Assembly: GCF_017355955.1 (NCBI RefSeq)
Contig: NZ_JAFFID010000001.1
Location: 2,170,001 to 2,234,000 of the forward strand
Length of the DNA: 64,000 nucleotides
Source: Sabulibacter ruber
Lineage (GTDB): Bacteria > Bacteroidota > Bacteroidia > Cytophagales > Hymenobacteraceae
Direction: 5' to 3'
Shown: positions 37,083-45,372 of the stretch, one piece after another
How positions within the stretch are numbered: position 1 is the first letter of the stretch
How the letters are laid out: each line of letters opens with the position of its first letter
The notes under the pieces: generated by a model
Told to the model about the DNA's origin: nothing
What the model saw: the letters and a program-made list of their open reading frames with translations, nothing else
Databases searched by the model: none
Made by a program: the position numbers and the translations under genes

Positions 37083-37580
37083 TTATTCTAGTACAAGCGA
37101 TATATCAAACTTACCTAGCTGCTTAGAAAAATCAGCTAAAAAAGAAGGCTTGAGCCATACTGTATCTTTCGTGTCTTGTCGAATGATTTGCATTTCTATG
37201 ATATTGCTAAATATTTCGCGTCGATAAGATTTTTCTTGGAAGGTGAAGTTAGGCAAGTTGCTTCCGCTTGAAGCCGCTGAATTGGGATTGATTATCATCT
37301 TATAATATTCTAGCCCGTCCCGATTTTCTTTTAAGTATGTACCGCCAGAACTGTCCTTTGTCAGTTTACTATCTTCCGCTTTCCAATCTTTTTTAAGCTT
37401 ATAGAATTCAATGGTGTCCTTTATTGCAAAATCATAATCACTTCTTTGAGTTGGCATTAGTGAGAAAGTGATTATGATTTTATCTTGAGTATTATTGATT
37501 ATGTAGAAACTGGATAGCCATGAACAGCCACTAAGACTGAAAACCAAAATCGAATAAATGAATAGTAAACTTTTCTTCAT
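37083..37580 (-). CDS. Lipoprotein of unknown function, first gene of the cassette array
   Basis: 165 residues with a lipoprotein signal (MKKSLLFIYSILVFSLSGC). The mature part starts SWLSSFYIINNTQDKIIITF and later contains EIFSNIIEMQIIRQDTKDTVW; no family is recognised. The ATG is only 8 bp from a GTTAGCA core (37589-37595). It is the outermost cassette on the side where an integron promoter and integrase would be expected. Confidence 0.74.
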   Translation of the reverse strand: MKKSLLFIYSILVFSLSGCSWLSSFYIINNTQDKIIITFSLMPTQRSDYDFAIKDTIEFYKLKKDWKAEDSKLTKDSSGGTYLKENRDGLEYYKMIINPNSAASSGSNLPNFTFQEKSYRREIFSNIIEMQIIRQDTKDTVWLKPSFLADFSKQLGKFDISLVLE

Positions 37581-37907
37581 TCTCTTATTGCTAACTACTG
37601 AATATATGGAACTACTCCGCTTATTGGCATTATATCTTCACCCACAACCTACTGATTACAACCAAAAATAACTAAAGCCCGGAATGAAATAACCTGACAC
37701 ACCTTATATGATTACAGAATAGTCTCCTGAAAGTAGCAATTCCATTCTCCCAAGGCAACTTCCCGGTTCCTGCCAGGTTGGTTAAACCAGCCTCTTACCG
37801 CGCATAAAATCTAAGGCAACTCCAACCTTATTCTAAGCCACATCAGCATAGGGCATAAAAAAAGCCAGTGTCTTTGAACACTGGCCTTCCCAAAGCTTCT
37901 TACTCTT
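37581..37907. other. Array head: lone recombination core, no integrase
   Basis: 327 bp between the first cassette gene and the yceI-like gene. TGCTAAC (37589-37595), read as GTTAGCA toward the cassettes, is an isolated attC/attI-type core without a matching partner that I can see. The rest shows no gene. The yceI terminator lies at 37860-37889. Confidence 0.5.
37860..37889 (-). terminator. Terminator of the yceI-like gene
   Basis: A 10-11 bp stem (aagccagtgt / acactggctt with one bulge) followed on the minus strand by a T-run. It lies 20 bp after the stop. Confidence 0.8.
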
Positions 37908-38576
37908 TTATTTTTTAGCTACGGCTTCTTCTCTGGCTACCAGTTCCAGGTTCAGTTCTACATCGTCCATGATGGCTTTATCGCCTAGGTTTTCAAAGAA
38001 ATTGCCAGACCGGAACTTGATGTCCCATTTGGTACGGTCAAATTTGAGGGTGGCTTTAGCAGTAGCCACTCCCTTTTTCACGTGCACTGTGGCCGGGAAA
38101 GAAACCTGGTTTGTGATGCCTTTGATGGTAAGGTCGCCGGTTACAATGTAATTGGCAGTACCCGCCTTGGCGTTTTGTCTGGGGGCAAGGTTTGTGATGG
38201 CAAACCTGGCGCTGGGGTTTTTCTCTACAGAGAAGAAATCATCTGATTTCAGGTGATCTACCAGTCTTTTGTTGGAACCACCCTCCAGGTCATTGCAGGT
38301 GATGGTAGACATGTCCATGATAAACGTACCGCCGCGCAGTGCTCCTCTCTCAAACAGCATGGTACCATTGGCCAGTTTTATGTTGCCGTTATGCTCACCG
38401 GTTACTTTGCGGCCAATCCAGGAGATTTTGCTTTCCTCCGTATTCACCTTAAAGGTTTGCATGGCAACCGCAGCCGTAGTACCGGCAGCCTTCTCAGGGG
38501 TACCAGGCGTAACCATTTGAAAGGCAGAAACCCCAACAGCGGCCGCTACCAACACAGAGAGTAACATTTTTTTCAT
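37908..38576 (-). CDS. YceI-family periplasmic lipid-binding-like protein
   Basis: 222 residues with a signal peptide (about residues 1-20). The YceI beta-barrel is visible: MQTFKVNTEESKISWIGRKV, LRGGTFIMDMSTITCNDL, ARFAITNL, TGDLTIKGITNQVSFP and FDRTKWDIKFRSG. The family binds long-chain isoprenoid-like lipids in a few studied cases; the role here is unknown. It lies 58 bp downstream of a MarR-type regulator on the same strand and is probably its target or operon partner. Confidence 0.93.
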   Translation of the reverse strand: MKKMLLSVLVAAAVGVSAFQMVTPGTPEKAAGTTAAVAMQTFKVNTEESKISWIGRKVTGEHNGNIKLANGTMLFERGALRGGTFIMDMSTITCNDLEGGSNKRLVDHLKSDDFFSVEKNPSARFAITNLAPRQNAKAGTANYIVTGDLTIKGITNQVSFPATVHVKKGVATAKATLKFDRTKWDIKFRSGNFFENLGDKAIMDDVELNLELVAREEAVAKK

Positions 38577-38634
38577 GGGATAAACTCGTTAGAGGGTTTG
38601 TATAAGCAATTGTAAGATAGACAAATAATTATGA

Positions 38635-39084
38635 TTAGCCTCTGATTTTGTCAAGAAGATTGCTCAGCTGCTCGGCCTCTTCCTCAGACAGATGCTGTAT
38701 GCCAAACTGACCGCCGCTGGTCACTGAATCCATTTCCTGCAGCAGGTTCAATCCTTTGTCAGTGATAAGAATGTCTACGGTGCGTCTGTCTGTGGGGCAT
38801 TGTTTGCGGGTTACCAGTTCTTTGGCTTCCAGCTTGTCTACAATGCGGGAGGCGTTGGAGGTTTTATCCAGCATGCGCTCAATGAGCAGGTTCACCGTGG
38901 CGGGCTTGGGGTACTGCCCTCTTAAAATGCGCAGCAGGTTGTACTGCGGCAATGTTACGCCAAAAGGCTTAAACAAAGCAGATTGCTTCTGTTGCAGCCA
39001 GTTAGATGTGAAAACCACGTTAATGAATGCCTTCTGAAAAGCATCCTTAAACGAACTCTGCTTTATCTCTTCTTCAATTCTCAT
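38635..39084 (-). CDS. MarR-family transcriptional regulator
   Basis: 149-residue winged-helix regulator. Helix-turn-helix and wing: LPQYNLLRILRG, MLDKTSNASRIVDKLEAKELV and TDRRTVDILITDKG. The family dimer represses genes and releases DNA on binding small phenolic or redox ligands. The downstream yceI-like gene (same strand) and the divergent dedA-like gene are likely targets. Two TAnnTTTG promoter elements and an inverted repeat lie in the 150-bp divergent region. Confidence 0.92.
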   Translation of the reverse strand: MRIEEEIKQSSFKDAFQKAFINVVFTSNWLQQKQSALFKPFGVTLPQYNLLRILRGQYPKPATVNLLIERMLDKTSNASRIVDKLEAKELVTRKQCPTDRRTVDILITDKGLNLLQEMDSVTSGGQFGIQHLSEEEAEQLSNLLDKIRG

Positions 39085-39113
39085 GGTCTGCGCTCCAAAG
39101 TTTGGGGGATAGT

Positions 39114-39174
39114 CAAATATATGTAGCTACCCAAAAATCAACAAGATAGCCACAATATTTATGCGGTTTACCGC
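39114..39174 (-). promoter_or_regulatory. marR promoter and candidate operator
   Basis: TATATTTG (39114-39121 on the minus strand) has a TTG 17 bp upstream. The inverted repeat GCGGT-TT-ACCGC (39163-39174) lies further upstream, next to a second TATCTTTG element at 39174-39181. It could be the MarR operator for both divergent directions. Confidence 0.4.
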
Positions 39175-39238
39175 AAAGATACAACTAACATCCGGCTTGT
39201 TCTGTGCGTATTGCCCCTGAAACTATCCCATAAACCAA

Positions 39239-39883
39239 ATGACAGACTTCTTTCTGGTTTCCTGGTCTGAGTTATTCTCCAGCCCCGAGAACATGATCCG
39301 GTACGGCGGCCTTACGCTTATCCTGATTGTGGTTTTCGTGGAAACCGGCTTGCTCATTGGCCTGGTCATTCCTGGGGGAGACTCGCTGCTGCTTACCACG
39401 GGGCTTCTGGCCGGGGCCGATGTCCTCACCATTCCTTTGGCGGGTCTGTTGGCCAGCATGACGGCCGCCGGCATTGCGGGAGATTTGCTGGGCTACAGCA
39501 TAGGCAAAAAGATGGGGAAAAAGCTCTACAAAAAGCAGGACACCTGGTATTTCAAACGCAAGCACCTGGAGCGCGCCCAGAAATTCTATAAAGAGAAAGG
39601 CAAACTGGCCATTGTCATGGGCAAATTTGTGCCGGTGGTGCGCACGTTCAACCCCCTTTTGGCCGGCGTAACGGGCATGTCTCTTGGGCGGTTCCTGATC
39701 TTGAGCTCTATTGGAACTGCCCTCTGGATCTGCTCGCTTGTACTGGCCAGCTACTACCTGGGCCGCCAGTTTCCGCAACTGAAAGAGTACCTGCACTACG
39801 CCATTCCGGTGATTATCTTCTTATCGGTTCTGCCCGGCATCATTCAGTATTTTAAAGAACGAAACAAAACCGCCAATGCCTGA
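39239..39883 (+). CDS. DedA-family (VTT-domain) membrane protein
   Basis: Inner-membrane DedA protein of 214 residues, a family linked to flipping of undecaprenyl phosphate and lipid homeostasis. Motifs: VETGLLIGLVIPGGDSLLLT and FVPVVRTFNPLLAGVTGM (the [F/Y]xxxR-G-P loop). About five hydrophobic segments follow the DedA order. It is divergent from the MarR-type regulator. ATG 39239. Confidence 0.93.
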   Translation: MTDFFLVSWSELFSSPENMIRYGGLTLILIVVFVETGLLIGLVIPGGDSLLLTTGLLAGADVLTIPLAGLLASMTAAGIAGDLLGYSIGKKMGKKLYKKQDTWYFKRKHLERAQKFYKEKGKLAIVMGKFVPVVRTFNPLLAGVTGMSLGRFLILSSIGTALWICSLVLASYYLGRQFPQLKEYLHYAIPVIIFLSVLPGIIQYFKERNKTANA

Positions 39884-39957
39884 GGCGCGGCAAAGCCCAT
39901 TGATTTCAGCCCCTTTTCAGGAAACCAACGTAAAAACAACCAATACAAGTAAACCAT

Positions 39958-40539
39958 ATGCTACAACGCTTCATTCTGGCCAGTGCTCTTCTTCTGGGAG
40001 CAGTTCTGGCTCCTCTTTGCTCGCAGGCCCAGACCGCTACCATCAACAAAAGTGAAAGAGGCCGCACCACCACTACCAGCGTCACGCCCCTGCGCCAGGG
40101 AATCATCATGCGCAACGGGAAACCCATGGAAGTGCAGGGCAAAGGCTATGCGCCGCTAACCCAGGCCAGAACGTTCCCCAACGGCTCCACCCTGCAACCC
40201 AACGGCACACTTACGGTGGCGGGCGGCGAGGTCATCCAACTGAACGAAGGTGACCGTCTGGACCTGAAAGGCAATTTGTCCCGCTCTCCGGTGGAGGTGC
40301 ACCGCAGCACCACCGTTTCCGGAGACACCACCGGTATTGGCAAATACCTGACGCAGGCCAACCAAATGAACGACAGACTGAGGCTGTTGCAAGAGAAACA
40401 GCGCGTGCTGCAACTCAAAAACGAGCTTCTGCAGAAAACCGTGCAAAAGAAACCCACCGATGCAGAGCTTAAAAAGCTGGATGCAGACCTGGCCAGGCTG
40501 GAGAAACAGTTGGCCGCCCAGGAGCAGAAAAAGCAATAA
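39958..40539 (+). CDS. Secreted hypothetical protein with Gly-rich domain and C-terminal coiled coil
   Basis: 193 residues with a signal peptide (cut near SQAQ, about residue 25). A repeated pattern follows: GIIMRNGKPMEVQGKG, FPNGSTLQPNGTLTVAGGEV and LNEGDRLDLKG, reminiscent of short beta-hairpin units (DUF6799-like). From about residue 135 to the end a Leu/Gln/Lys-rich region is predicted coiled coil. No function is known. A palindromic terminator follows. Confidence 0.75.
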   Translation: MLQRFILASALLLGAVLAPLCSQAQTATINKSERGRTTTTSVTPLRQGIIMRNGKPMEVQGKGYAPLTQARTFPNGSTLQPNGTLTVAGGEVIQLNEGDRLDLKGNLSRSPVEVHRSTTVSGDTTGIGKYLTQANQMNDRLRLLQEKQRVLQLKNELLQKTVQKKPTDAELKKLDADLARLEKQLAAQEQKKQ

Positions 40540-40574
40540 CCCCTCAAGCAGCCACTGACTTTCTCTTGACGATA

Positions 40575-40622
40575 TAAAACAGAAATCCCGCTGAGTTGCT
40601 CCTCAGCGGGATTTCTGTTTTA
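40575..40622. terminator. Bidirectional terminator between the secreted protein and epimerase genes
   Basis: A perfect 21-bp stem (40575-40595 with 40602-40622) around a 6-nt loop with A/T-rich ends; the two genes converge on it. A degenerate copy of the dispersed palindrome lies next to it. Confidence 0.9.
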
Positions 40623-40663
40623 AGGCTATTTTAGAGAAATCAGGTCTGAAACGATGGGGTTGA

Positions 40664-41662
40664 TTAAGGCTGCTCCACCGGATACAACCTACCGGCTTCC
40701 TCTTTGACTAGTTTAAACGGCTCGTCTTTTACCACCAGCATTCCGTCCAGGTCCAGCAGGTCTACGCCATGGGAAAGCTGGATAGCTGACCAGATGCCCA
40801 TAGAGGTTTCCATCATGCACCCAATCATGGTCTTCAAACCCAGGGAGCGGGTCTTCTGCAGAATAGCCAGGCCATTCAGGTACCCCCCGGCTTTCATAAG
40901 CTTCATGTTTACCCCATGAAACTGCTGCTGGAGCAGGTCCCAGTCGGCGTGGTCAGTGACCGACTCATCCGCGAAGAGGTCATAGGGCGAACGTTTCTTG
41001 AGGTACAGGTACTCTTCCTGCAGCCCCGAAGGCATGGGTTGCTCAATCATGATGATGGGCAGTTTCTTGAGGCCCTCAAAGAAGCGCATGAGGGAATCAG
41101 GGTCTTGCCAGGCTTCGTTGGCGTCTACGATCAGGCGCTGCGGGGCGGCTTTGGCTACCTGGGTCATCATGTCCAGGCCGCTTTCCTGGTTTACCTTCAC
41201 CTTGAGGTACTCAAACCTGTGCAGTCCGTGCTCCTGGGTAAAGGCGGCAATCTTTCCGGGGTCCATGATGGGGTACGAATACGCCGTGGGCGCCGAGGCC
41301 ACCGGTTCTACGCCCAGAAACTCCGGTACAGTCTGCTTGTTCTTGCGGCACAGGAAGTGGATAAACGCCGATTCAATGGCAAACCGAAGCGCCGGCAATA
41401 CCGGGTGCTGGCTCAGCAAAGAACTCAGTTCCTCCACTGATGAAATCTGGTCCAACCCGCTGGCCTGTAACGCCTGAAACTGCTCTTGCAGCAACGCAGG
41501 GGTTTCGCCGTAGCGCACGTTGGGCGCGGCTTCTCCCCGGCCCTGAGCCTGGCCGTCTCCTACGGTTACAAAAAGGTTGGTTTTCACATCAGAAGCGTTG
41601 CGCGAGATTTTCCAGGTGTAGCGCAGGGTGAGGTCACGGGCCTCCAGGTTCCAAAGTAGCAT
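40664..41662 (-). CDS. Dipeptide epimerase (enolase superfamily)
   Basis: Member of the muconate-lactonizing enzyme group of the enolase superfamily, 332 residues. Catalytic and metal residues: KxK as YLKVKVN, Asp in VDANEAW, Glu in IEQPM, Asp-Glu in ADESV, and the second Lys in KLMKAGG. These fit L-Ala-D/L-Glu and related dipeptide epimerases used in peptidoglycan recycling. It could also be an o-succinylbenzoate-synthase-like enzyme, less likely without men genes. ATG 41662. Confidence 0.88.
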   Translation of the reverse strand: MLLWNLEARDLTLRYTWKISRNASDVKTNLFVTVGDGQAQGRGEAAPNVRYGETPALLQEQFQALQASGLDQISSVEELSSLLSQHPVLPALRFAIESAFIHFLCRKNKQTVPEFLGVEPVASAPTAYSYPIMDPGKIAAFTQEHGLHRFEYLKVKVNQESGLDMMTQVAKAAPQRLIVDANEAWQDPDSLMRFFEGLKKLPIIMIEQPMPSGLQEEYLYLKKRSPYDLFADESVTDHADWDLLQQQFHGVNMKLMKAGGYLNGLAILQKTRSLGLKTMIGCMMETSMGIWSAIQLSHGVDLLDLDGMLVVKDEPFKLVKEEAGRLYPVEQP

Positions 41663-41792
41663 AATGATTGAGGGGTTTGCGGGGCCAAGTGTAGTAAAAA
41701 AGATGCAAAGCCCAATAAAAAACGTGTTTTTGGGATATTCTTTAAGCAGTGCCCCCGCAGCTCAGGCTCTTTTAGGAACCGGAAGAAAAAAC

Positions 41793-41800
41793 TATATTTG
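41793..41800 (+). promoter_or_regulatory. Bacteroidota -7 element (TATATTTG) for the symporter gene
   Basis: An exact TAnnTTTG match 104 bp before the symporter ATG. No clear -33 TTTG. Confidence 0.4.
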
Positions 41801-41904
41801 TCGGTTCCAGTACGTTAACCGGCCCTGCCGAGACGCATCTCAACCAAAAATAAACCTCTGCTTTTTCCCTTCTCTCCAGCGGAGACGGGGATGTTACTCC
41901 TTTT

Positions 41905-43284
41905 ATGAAAAAATCCACGCTCGCCATTTCGGCCTTTGTGATTCTTACCGTAGCCGTTGTGCTCACGTTGTGTCAGAACTATGGACTTATTGCCCTTCCT
42001 GAAGTAGCCCTTACCGCCGTGCGGTGGGTGGGTATTGTGGCCCTGGTGCTGTTTGCCAACCAGAAGAAATCCCTGACCACCTGGATTCTGGTGAGCATGG
42101 TGATTGGGGCCGAGATAGGCTACAGTTTCCCGGTATTTGCCCAGAACCTCAACGTTTTAAGCAAGATTTTCCTGAAGATGGTGAAAACCATCATCGCGCC
42201 GCTCATCTTCGCTACGCTGGTGGTGGGTATTGCCGGCCACTCTAACCTGAAGCAGGTGGGCAAGATGGGCGTGAAAGCCCTGGTGTACTTTGAGATTGTG
42301 ACCACCATTGCCTTGTTCATTGGGTTGGCTGCCATCAACATCAGCCGTGCCGGCGACGGTATTGTGCTCAAAGGCCAGACCAGCGATGAAATCACGGCCC
42401 CGCCGGCCCAAACCTGGCAAGACATCATTCTGCACATTTTCCCGGAAAACATCGCGAAATCAGTGGCCGAGGGCCAGGTATTGCAGATTGTGGTGTTCAG
42501 TGTGCTCTTCGGGATTGCCCTGGCCATGCTGAACGAGCGTCGTCGGCGTCCGCTGCTGGAAGTGACTGAGAGCTTAGCTGAGACTATGTTCAAGTTCACC
42601 AACATCATCATGTACTTTGCGCCGCTAGCCGTGGGAGCCGCCATTGCCTACACCGTGGGGCACATGGGCTTCGGGATTCTGGTGAACCTGTTCAAACTGC
42701 TGGCTACGCTGTATGTGGCTTTAATTGCGTTCCTGTTGCTGGTGTTGTTGCCCGCGGCGTTGCTTTTCCGGATCCCGGTGAAAATGTTTGTGAACGCCAT
42801 TGCGGGCCCGGTTTCCATTGCCTTTGCTACTACCAGTTCAGAAGCGGCCCTGCCCCGCGCCATGGAAGCCATGGAATCTATTGGCGTGCCACGTAAGGTT
42901 GTGGCCTTTGTGATGCCTATGGGCTACAGCTTCAACCTGGATGGCTCTACGCTTTACCTGTCTTTGGCGTCCATCTTCGTGGCGCAGGCCGCCGGTATTG
43001 AGATGCCTTGGGAACAGCAGCTCTTGATGGTATTCACGCTCATGCTTACTTCCAAGGGAATTGCCGGGGTGCCGCGCGCCTCTTTGGTGATCCTGTTAGG
43101 AACGGCCGCTTCTTTCAACCTGCCGGTAGAACCTATTTTCATTATTTTAGGTATTGACGAACTGATGGACATGGCCCGCACATCGGTGAACGTGATCGGG
43201 AACTGCCTGGCCACCGCGGTGATTGCCCGTTGGGAAGGGGAGTTTGTAGACCTGGATGCACCACGTCCTATTGAGGCTGTTTAA
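41905..43284 (+). CDS. Dicarboxylate/amino acid:cation symporter (DAACS family)
   Basis: Inner-membrane Na+- or H+-coupled transporter of glutamate, aspartate or C4-dicarboxylates. The substrate- and ion-binding region is clear: AFATTSSEAALPRAMEAME (HP1), MPMGYSFNLDGSTLYLSLAS (TM7), and SKGIAGVPRASLVIL (HP2). Length is 459 residues, close to the family norm. The first two helices precede the more common start, so the N-terminus is slightly long. Monocistronic, with its own promoter element. Confidence 0.95.
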   Translation: MKKSTLAISAFVILTVAVVLTLCQNYGLIALPEVALTAVRWVGIVALVLFANQKKSLTTWILVSMVIGAEIGYSFPVFAQNLNVLSKIFLKMVKTIIAPLIFATLVVGIAGHSNLKQVGKMGVKALVYFEIVTTIALFIGLAAINISRAGDGIVLKGQTSDEITAPPAQTWQDIILHIFPENIAKSVAEGQVLQIVVFSVLFGIALAMLNERRRRPLLEVTESLAETMFKFTNIIMYFAPLAVGAAIAYTVGHMGFGILVNLFKLLATLYVALIAFLLLVLLPAALLFRIPVKMFVNAIAGPVSIAFATTSSEAALPRAMEAMESIGVPRKVVAFVMPMGYSFNLDGSTLYLSLASIFVAQAAGIEMPWEQQLLMVFTLMLTSKGIAGVPRASLVILLGTAASFNLPVEPIFIILGIDELMDMARTSVNVIGNCLATAVIARWEGEFVDLDAPRPIEAV

Positions 43285-43418
43285 ACTTTAAACCAGATGG
43301 TAGACGTTAGAGGCTAGAAAATAGCACCTTTTGCTCCTGCATACGGGCAGCACAAAGTAGCCTCAGAAGTCTATATTGTTCTAACATCCAACATCTAGTA
43401 TCTAATTACTTTTAATCT

Positions 43419-44012
43419 ATGCGTTTCCGTTCAATCGTAGTCTCTTGCCTGGCTTTGGGGGCGTTTGCGTGCTCACCCAAGGCAACGTCTACCGCTTCGT
43501 CGGCAGAGCAGTCTGGCTATTCTTCCGCCGATCATACCGGCCTTAACCCAAACGAGAACCGGGAAGAGAAAAACAAAGCCGGCACGGAAAACATCCTGAT
43601 TGGTACTACCACCCGCATGGCCTTTGACCAGGCACCGTACAGCTCATGGTTTCACCCGGCTTACCAGCGGTACACGCCCAATGCCAAGATCATGGAACAG
43701 TTGCAGCCGTTGCTGGAAGGCGTGACGGTGAAGGCCTACGTGGGCAGCTGGTGTATGGATAGCCAACGCGATGTACCCCGGTTTTACAAAGTCATAGATC
43801 AGGCGCATTTCCCTTACTCACGTTTGAAAATGATCAGCCTGCGGGAAGACAAATCTGCGCCTGAGGGCGAAGAAAAAATAGACAACATCACTGCCGTGCC
43901 TACTTTCATCCTTTACAAAGACGGCAAGGAGATGGGCCGCATTGTGGAGACCGCCTACCCTACCATTGAAATGAACATGGTGAACATCCTGAAAGGCACC
44001 GAAAATAAATAG
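43419..44012 (+). CDS. Thioredoxin-like lipoprotein with a single active-site cysteine
   Basis: Exported thioredoxin-fold protein of 197 residues. The lipobox is ALGAFAC (Cys18), so it should be lipid-anchored. The active-site position reads YVGSWCMDSQRDVPRF: CxxS instead of CxxC. The fold continues with VPTFILYKDGKEMGRIVE, including the cis-Pro. A monothiol site suggests an isomerase-, glutaredoxin-like or non-redox role. The following palindromic repeat and hairpin at 44015-44112 probably end its transcript. Confidence 0.85.
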   Translation: MRFRSIVVSCLALGAFACSPKATSTASSAEQSGYSSADHTGLNPNENREEKNKAGTENILIGTTTRMAFDQAPYSSWFHPAYQRYTPNAKIMEQLQPLLEGVTVKAYVGSWCMDSQRDVPRFYKVIDQAHFPYSRLKMISLREDKSAPEGEEKIDNITAVPTFILYKDGKEMGRIVETAYPTIEMNMVNILKGTENK

Positions 44013-44014
44013 CT

Positions 44015-44050
44015 GTTTTGGGCTTGTTTTTGGTTAAACAGGCCTAAAAC
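44015..44050 (+). repeat. Copy of the dispersed TTTnGGnCTGnTTT palindrome
   Basis: ttttgggcttgttt pairs with aaacaggcctaaaa across a short loop, 3 bp past the thioredoxin-like stop. Probably also acts as its terminator. Confidence 0.6.
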
Positions 44051-44067
44051 GGAATATCATCTAAAAC

Positions 44068-44112
44068 AGAATCCGGTTAATTCCTGAAACTTTCAGAAGT
44101 TAACCGGATTCT
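44068..44112 (+). terminator. Second hairpin terminator after the thioredoxin-like gene
   Basis: A 13-bp perfect stem (agaatccggttaa / ttaaccggattct) with a 19-nt loop. It could also lie in the leader of the next gene. Confidence 0.6.
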
Positions 44113-44151
44113 CTATGTTAGAGCCAATATATTCAGATAAACACCCATTCC

Positions 44152-44664
44152 ATGAAAACCACTGCGAGATTTTGGCTCAGAGAACTCTGTTGGCTACTGG
44201 GCATTCTCCTGCTTGCCTTCCTGATCGCTTTTCTCATCATGCGGCAACTTACTACAGACGCCAGTGAAGTGAGTTTTCAGATGCGTGAATTCTTTATTTC
44301 CTTCAGTAGAGGCGCGCTGATTTTTGCAATATTTCTACTACTAGGCTTGTTGGTTTACTCGGTTAAAGTAATTGGAAAACCCAACAAGATGGCCCCGAAT
44401 CTTTGCTTTGCCGTCTTCCTGGTTCTTACGCTTTGCTTCTTATTTAACCTATACTATTTTTTTCATTTCTCTGTCACCCTCTACCCGCCCCTGAGTGCCT
44501 TACCTTCAGCGACAAGCAATGAAAATGAAGGCTTTGACTTGGCAAGTTTTACCACTACCTTGGATATAGTAATATCGGTTTTGCAAACTCTTCTTGCCCT
44601 TTCTATTTTCCTGCTGGGCGTACGCATTGGCAGGATTTCAGTGTTCAATGCACAAAAATCCTGA
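44152..44664 (+). CDS. Hypothetical four-helix membrane protein
   Basis: 170 residues with four hydrophobic segments (near 12-32, 50-70, 82-105 and 143-162). ATG 44152. The last loop is Ser/Glu-rich. It overlaps nothing and is convergent with the clpP-like operon 35 bp away. No family is recognised. Confidence 0.7.
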   Translation: MKTTARFWLRELCWLLGILLLAFLIAFLIMRQLTTDASEVSFQMREFFISFSRGALIFAIFLLLGLLVYSVKVIGKPNKMAPNLCFAVFLVLTLCFLFNLYYFFHFSVTLYPPLSALPSATSNENEGFDLASFTTTLDIVISVLQTLLALSIFLLGVRIGRISVFNAQKS

Positions 44665-44698
44665 GGGCATTGGGTATCCATCCTCCCACAGAGAGCTA

Positions 44699-45361
44699 TC
44701 AAGACAGCAGCTTACTGTCACTGTACAAGCTAACCTCAAAGGCGGCTTTGTTCAGGGAGATCAGGTCGCTGGTGTCGCCTAATACTTCGTCTATCAGCCC
44801 GAAAGCTTTTGCCTCCAGCACGTTCAGGTATTTGTCCCGGATGAAGAATTCTTCTATTTCCTGCCAGGTATGGCCGGTGTGTTTGCCCATGAGGTGGAAA
44901 AGTTGGGTTTGCAGGCGTTCCTGCTCACGGGTGGCAATGCGCACGTCCTCGGTGTAGCCTTTGGAGCCGCCGCCCGTGGGGTGCATATGAATGGTGGCGT
45001 GGGGCAAGGCAAACCGTTTGCCGGGTCTTCCGGCGGTGAGTAAGGCAGTGCCCATGCTCCCCGAGAACCCCACGCAAACGGTAGAAACCGGAGCTTCAAT
45101 CATCTGCATGGCATCGTAAATGGCCATCCCGGCATACACCACTCCGCCGGGGCTGTTGATGTACAAATTGATCTGCTCGGTGGTGCTCAGGCTGTTGAGG
45201 TACAGAAGCTGCGCCACCACCACGTTGGCCACCTGGTCGTCTATGGAGGTACCCAAGAAAATGATGCGTTCTTTGAGTAAAAGGCTGTAGATATCATAGG
45301 CCCTTTCGCCCCGGCCATTGTTGTCAATGACCATGGGGATGATGCTGGCATGTGTTGTCAT
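44699..45361 (-). CDS. ClpP-type serine protease, divergent paralogue
   Basis: Peptidase subunit of Clp proteases. The fold is clear: GRGERAYDIYSLLLKERIIF, NLYINSPGGVVYAGMAIYD, the nucleophile Ser in GFSGSMGTALL (usual AASMGAF), His in IHMHPTGG, and Asp in IRDKYLNVLEAKAFGLID. The residue after the catalytic His, normally Gln, appears deleted. Length is 220 residues, slightly long. It is the last gene of an operon with a sigma factor and a small protein, which is unusual for the housekeeping ClpP (normally next to clpX). It is likely a specialised second ClpP. Confidence 0.9.
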   Translation of the reverse strand: MTTHASIIPMVIDNNGRGERAYDIYSLLLKERIIFLGTSIDDQVANVVVAQLLYLNSLSTTEQINLYINSPGGVVYAGMAIYDAMQMIEAPVSTVCVGFSGSMGTALLTAGRPGKRFALPHATIHMHPTGGGSKGYTEDVRIATREQERLQTQLFHLMGKHTGHTWQEIEEFFIRDKYLNVLEAKAFGLIDEVLGDTSDLISLNKAAFEVSLYSDSKLLS

Positions 45362-45372
45362 GTTGGTTTTGG

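Noticed and set aside
30250..37595. CRISPR array
   Set aside because: The repeats are far apart, differ in sequence, and enclose whole genes; there are no spacers.
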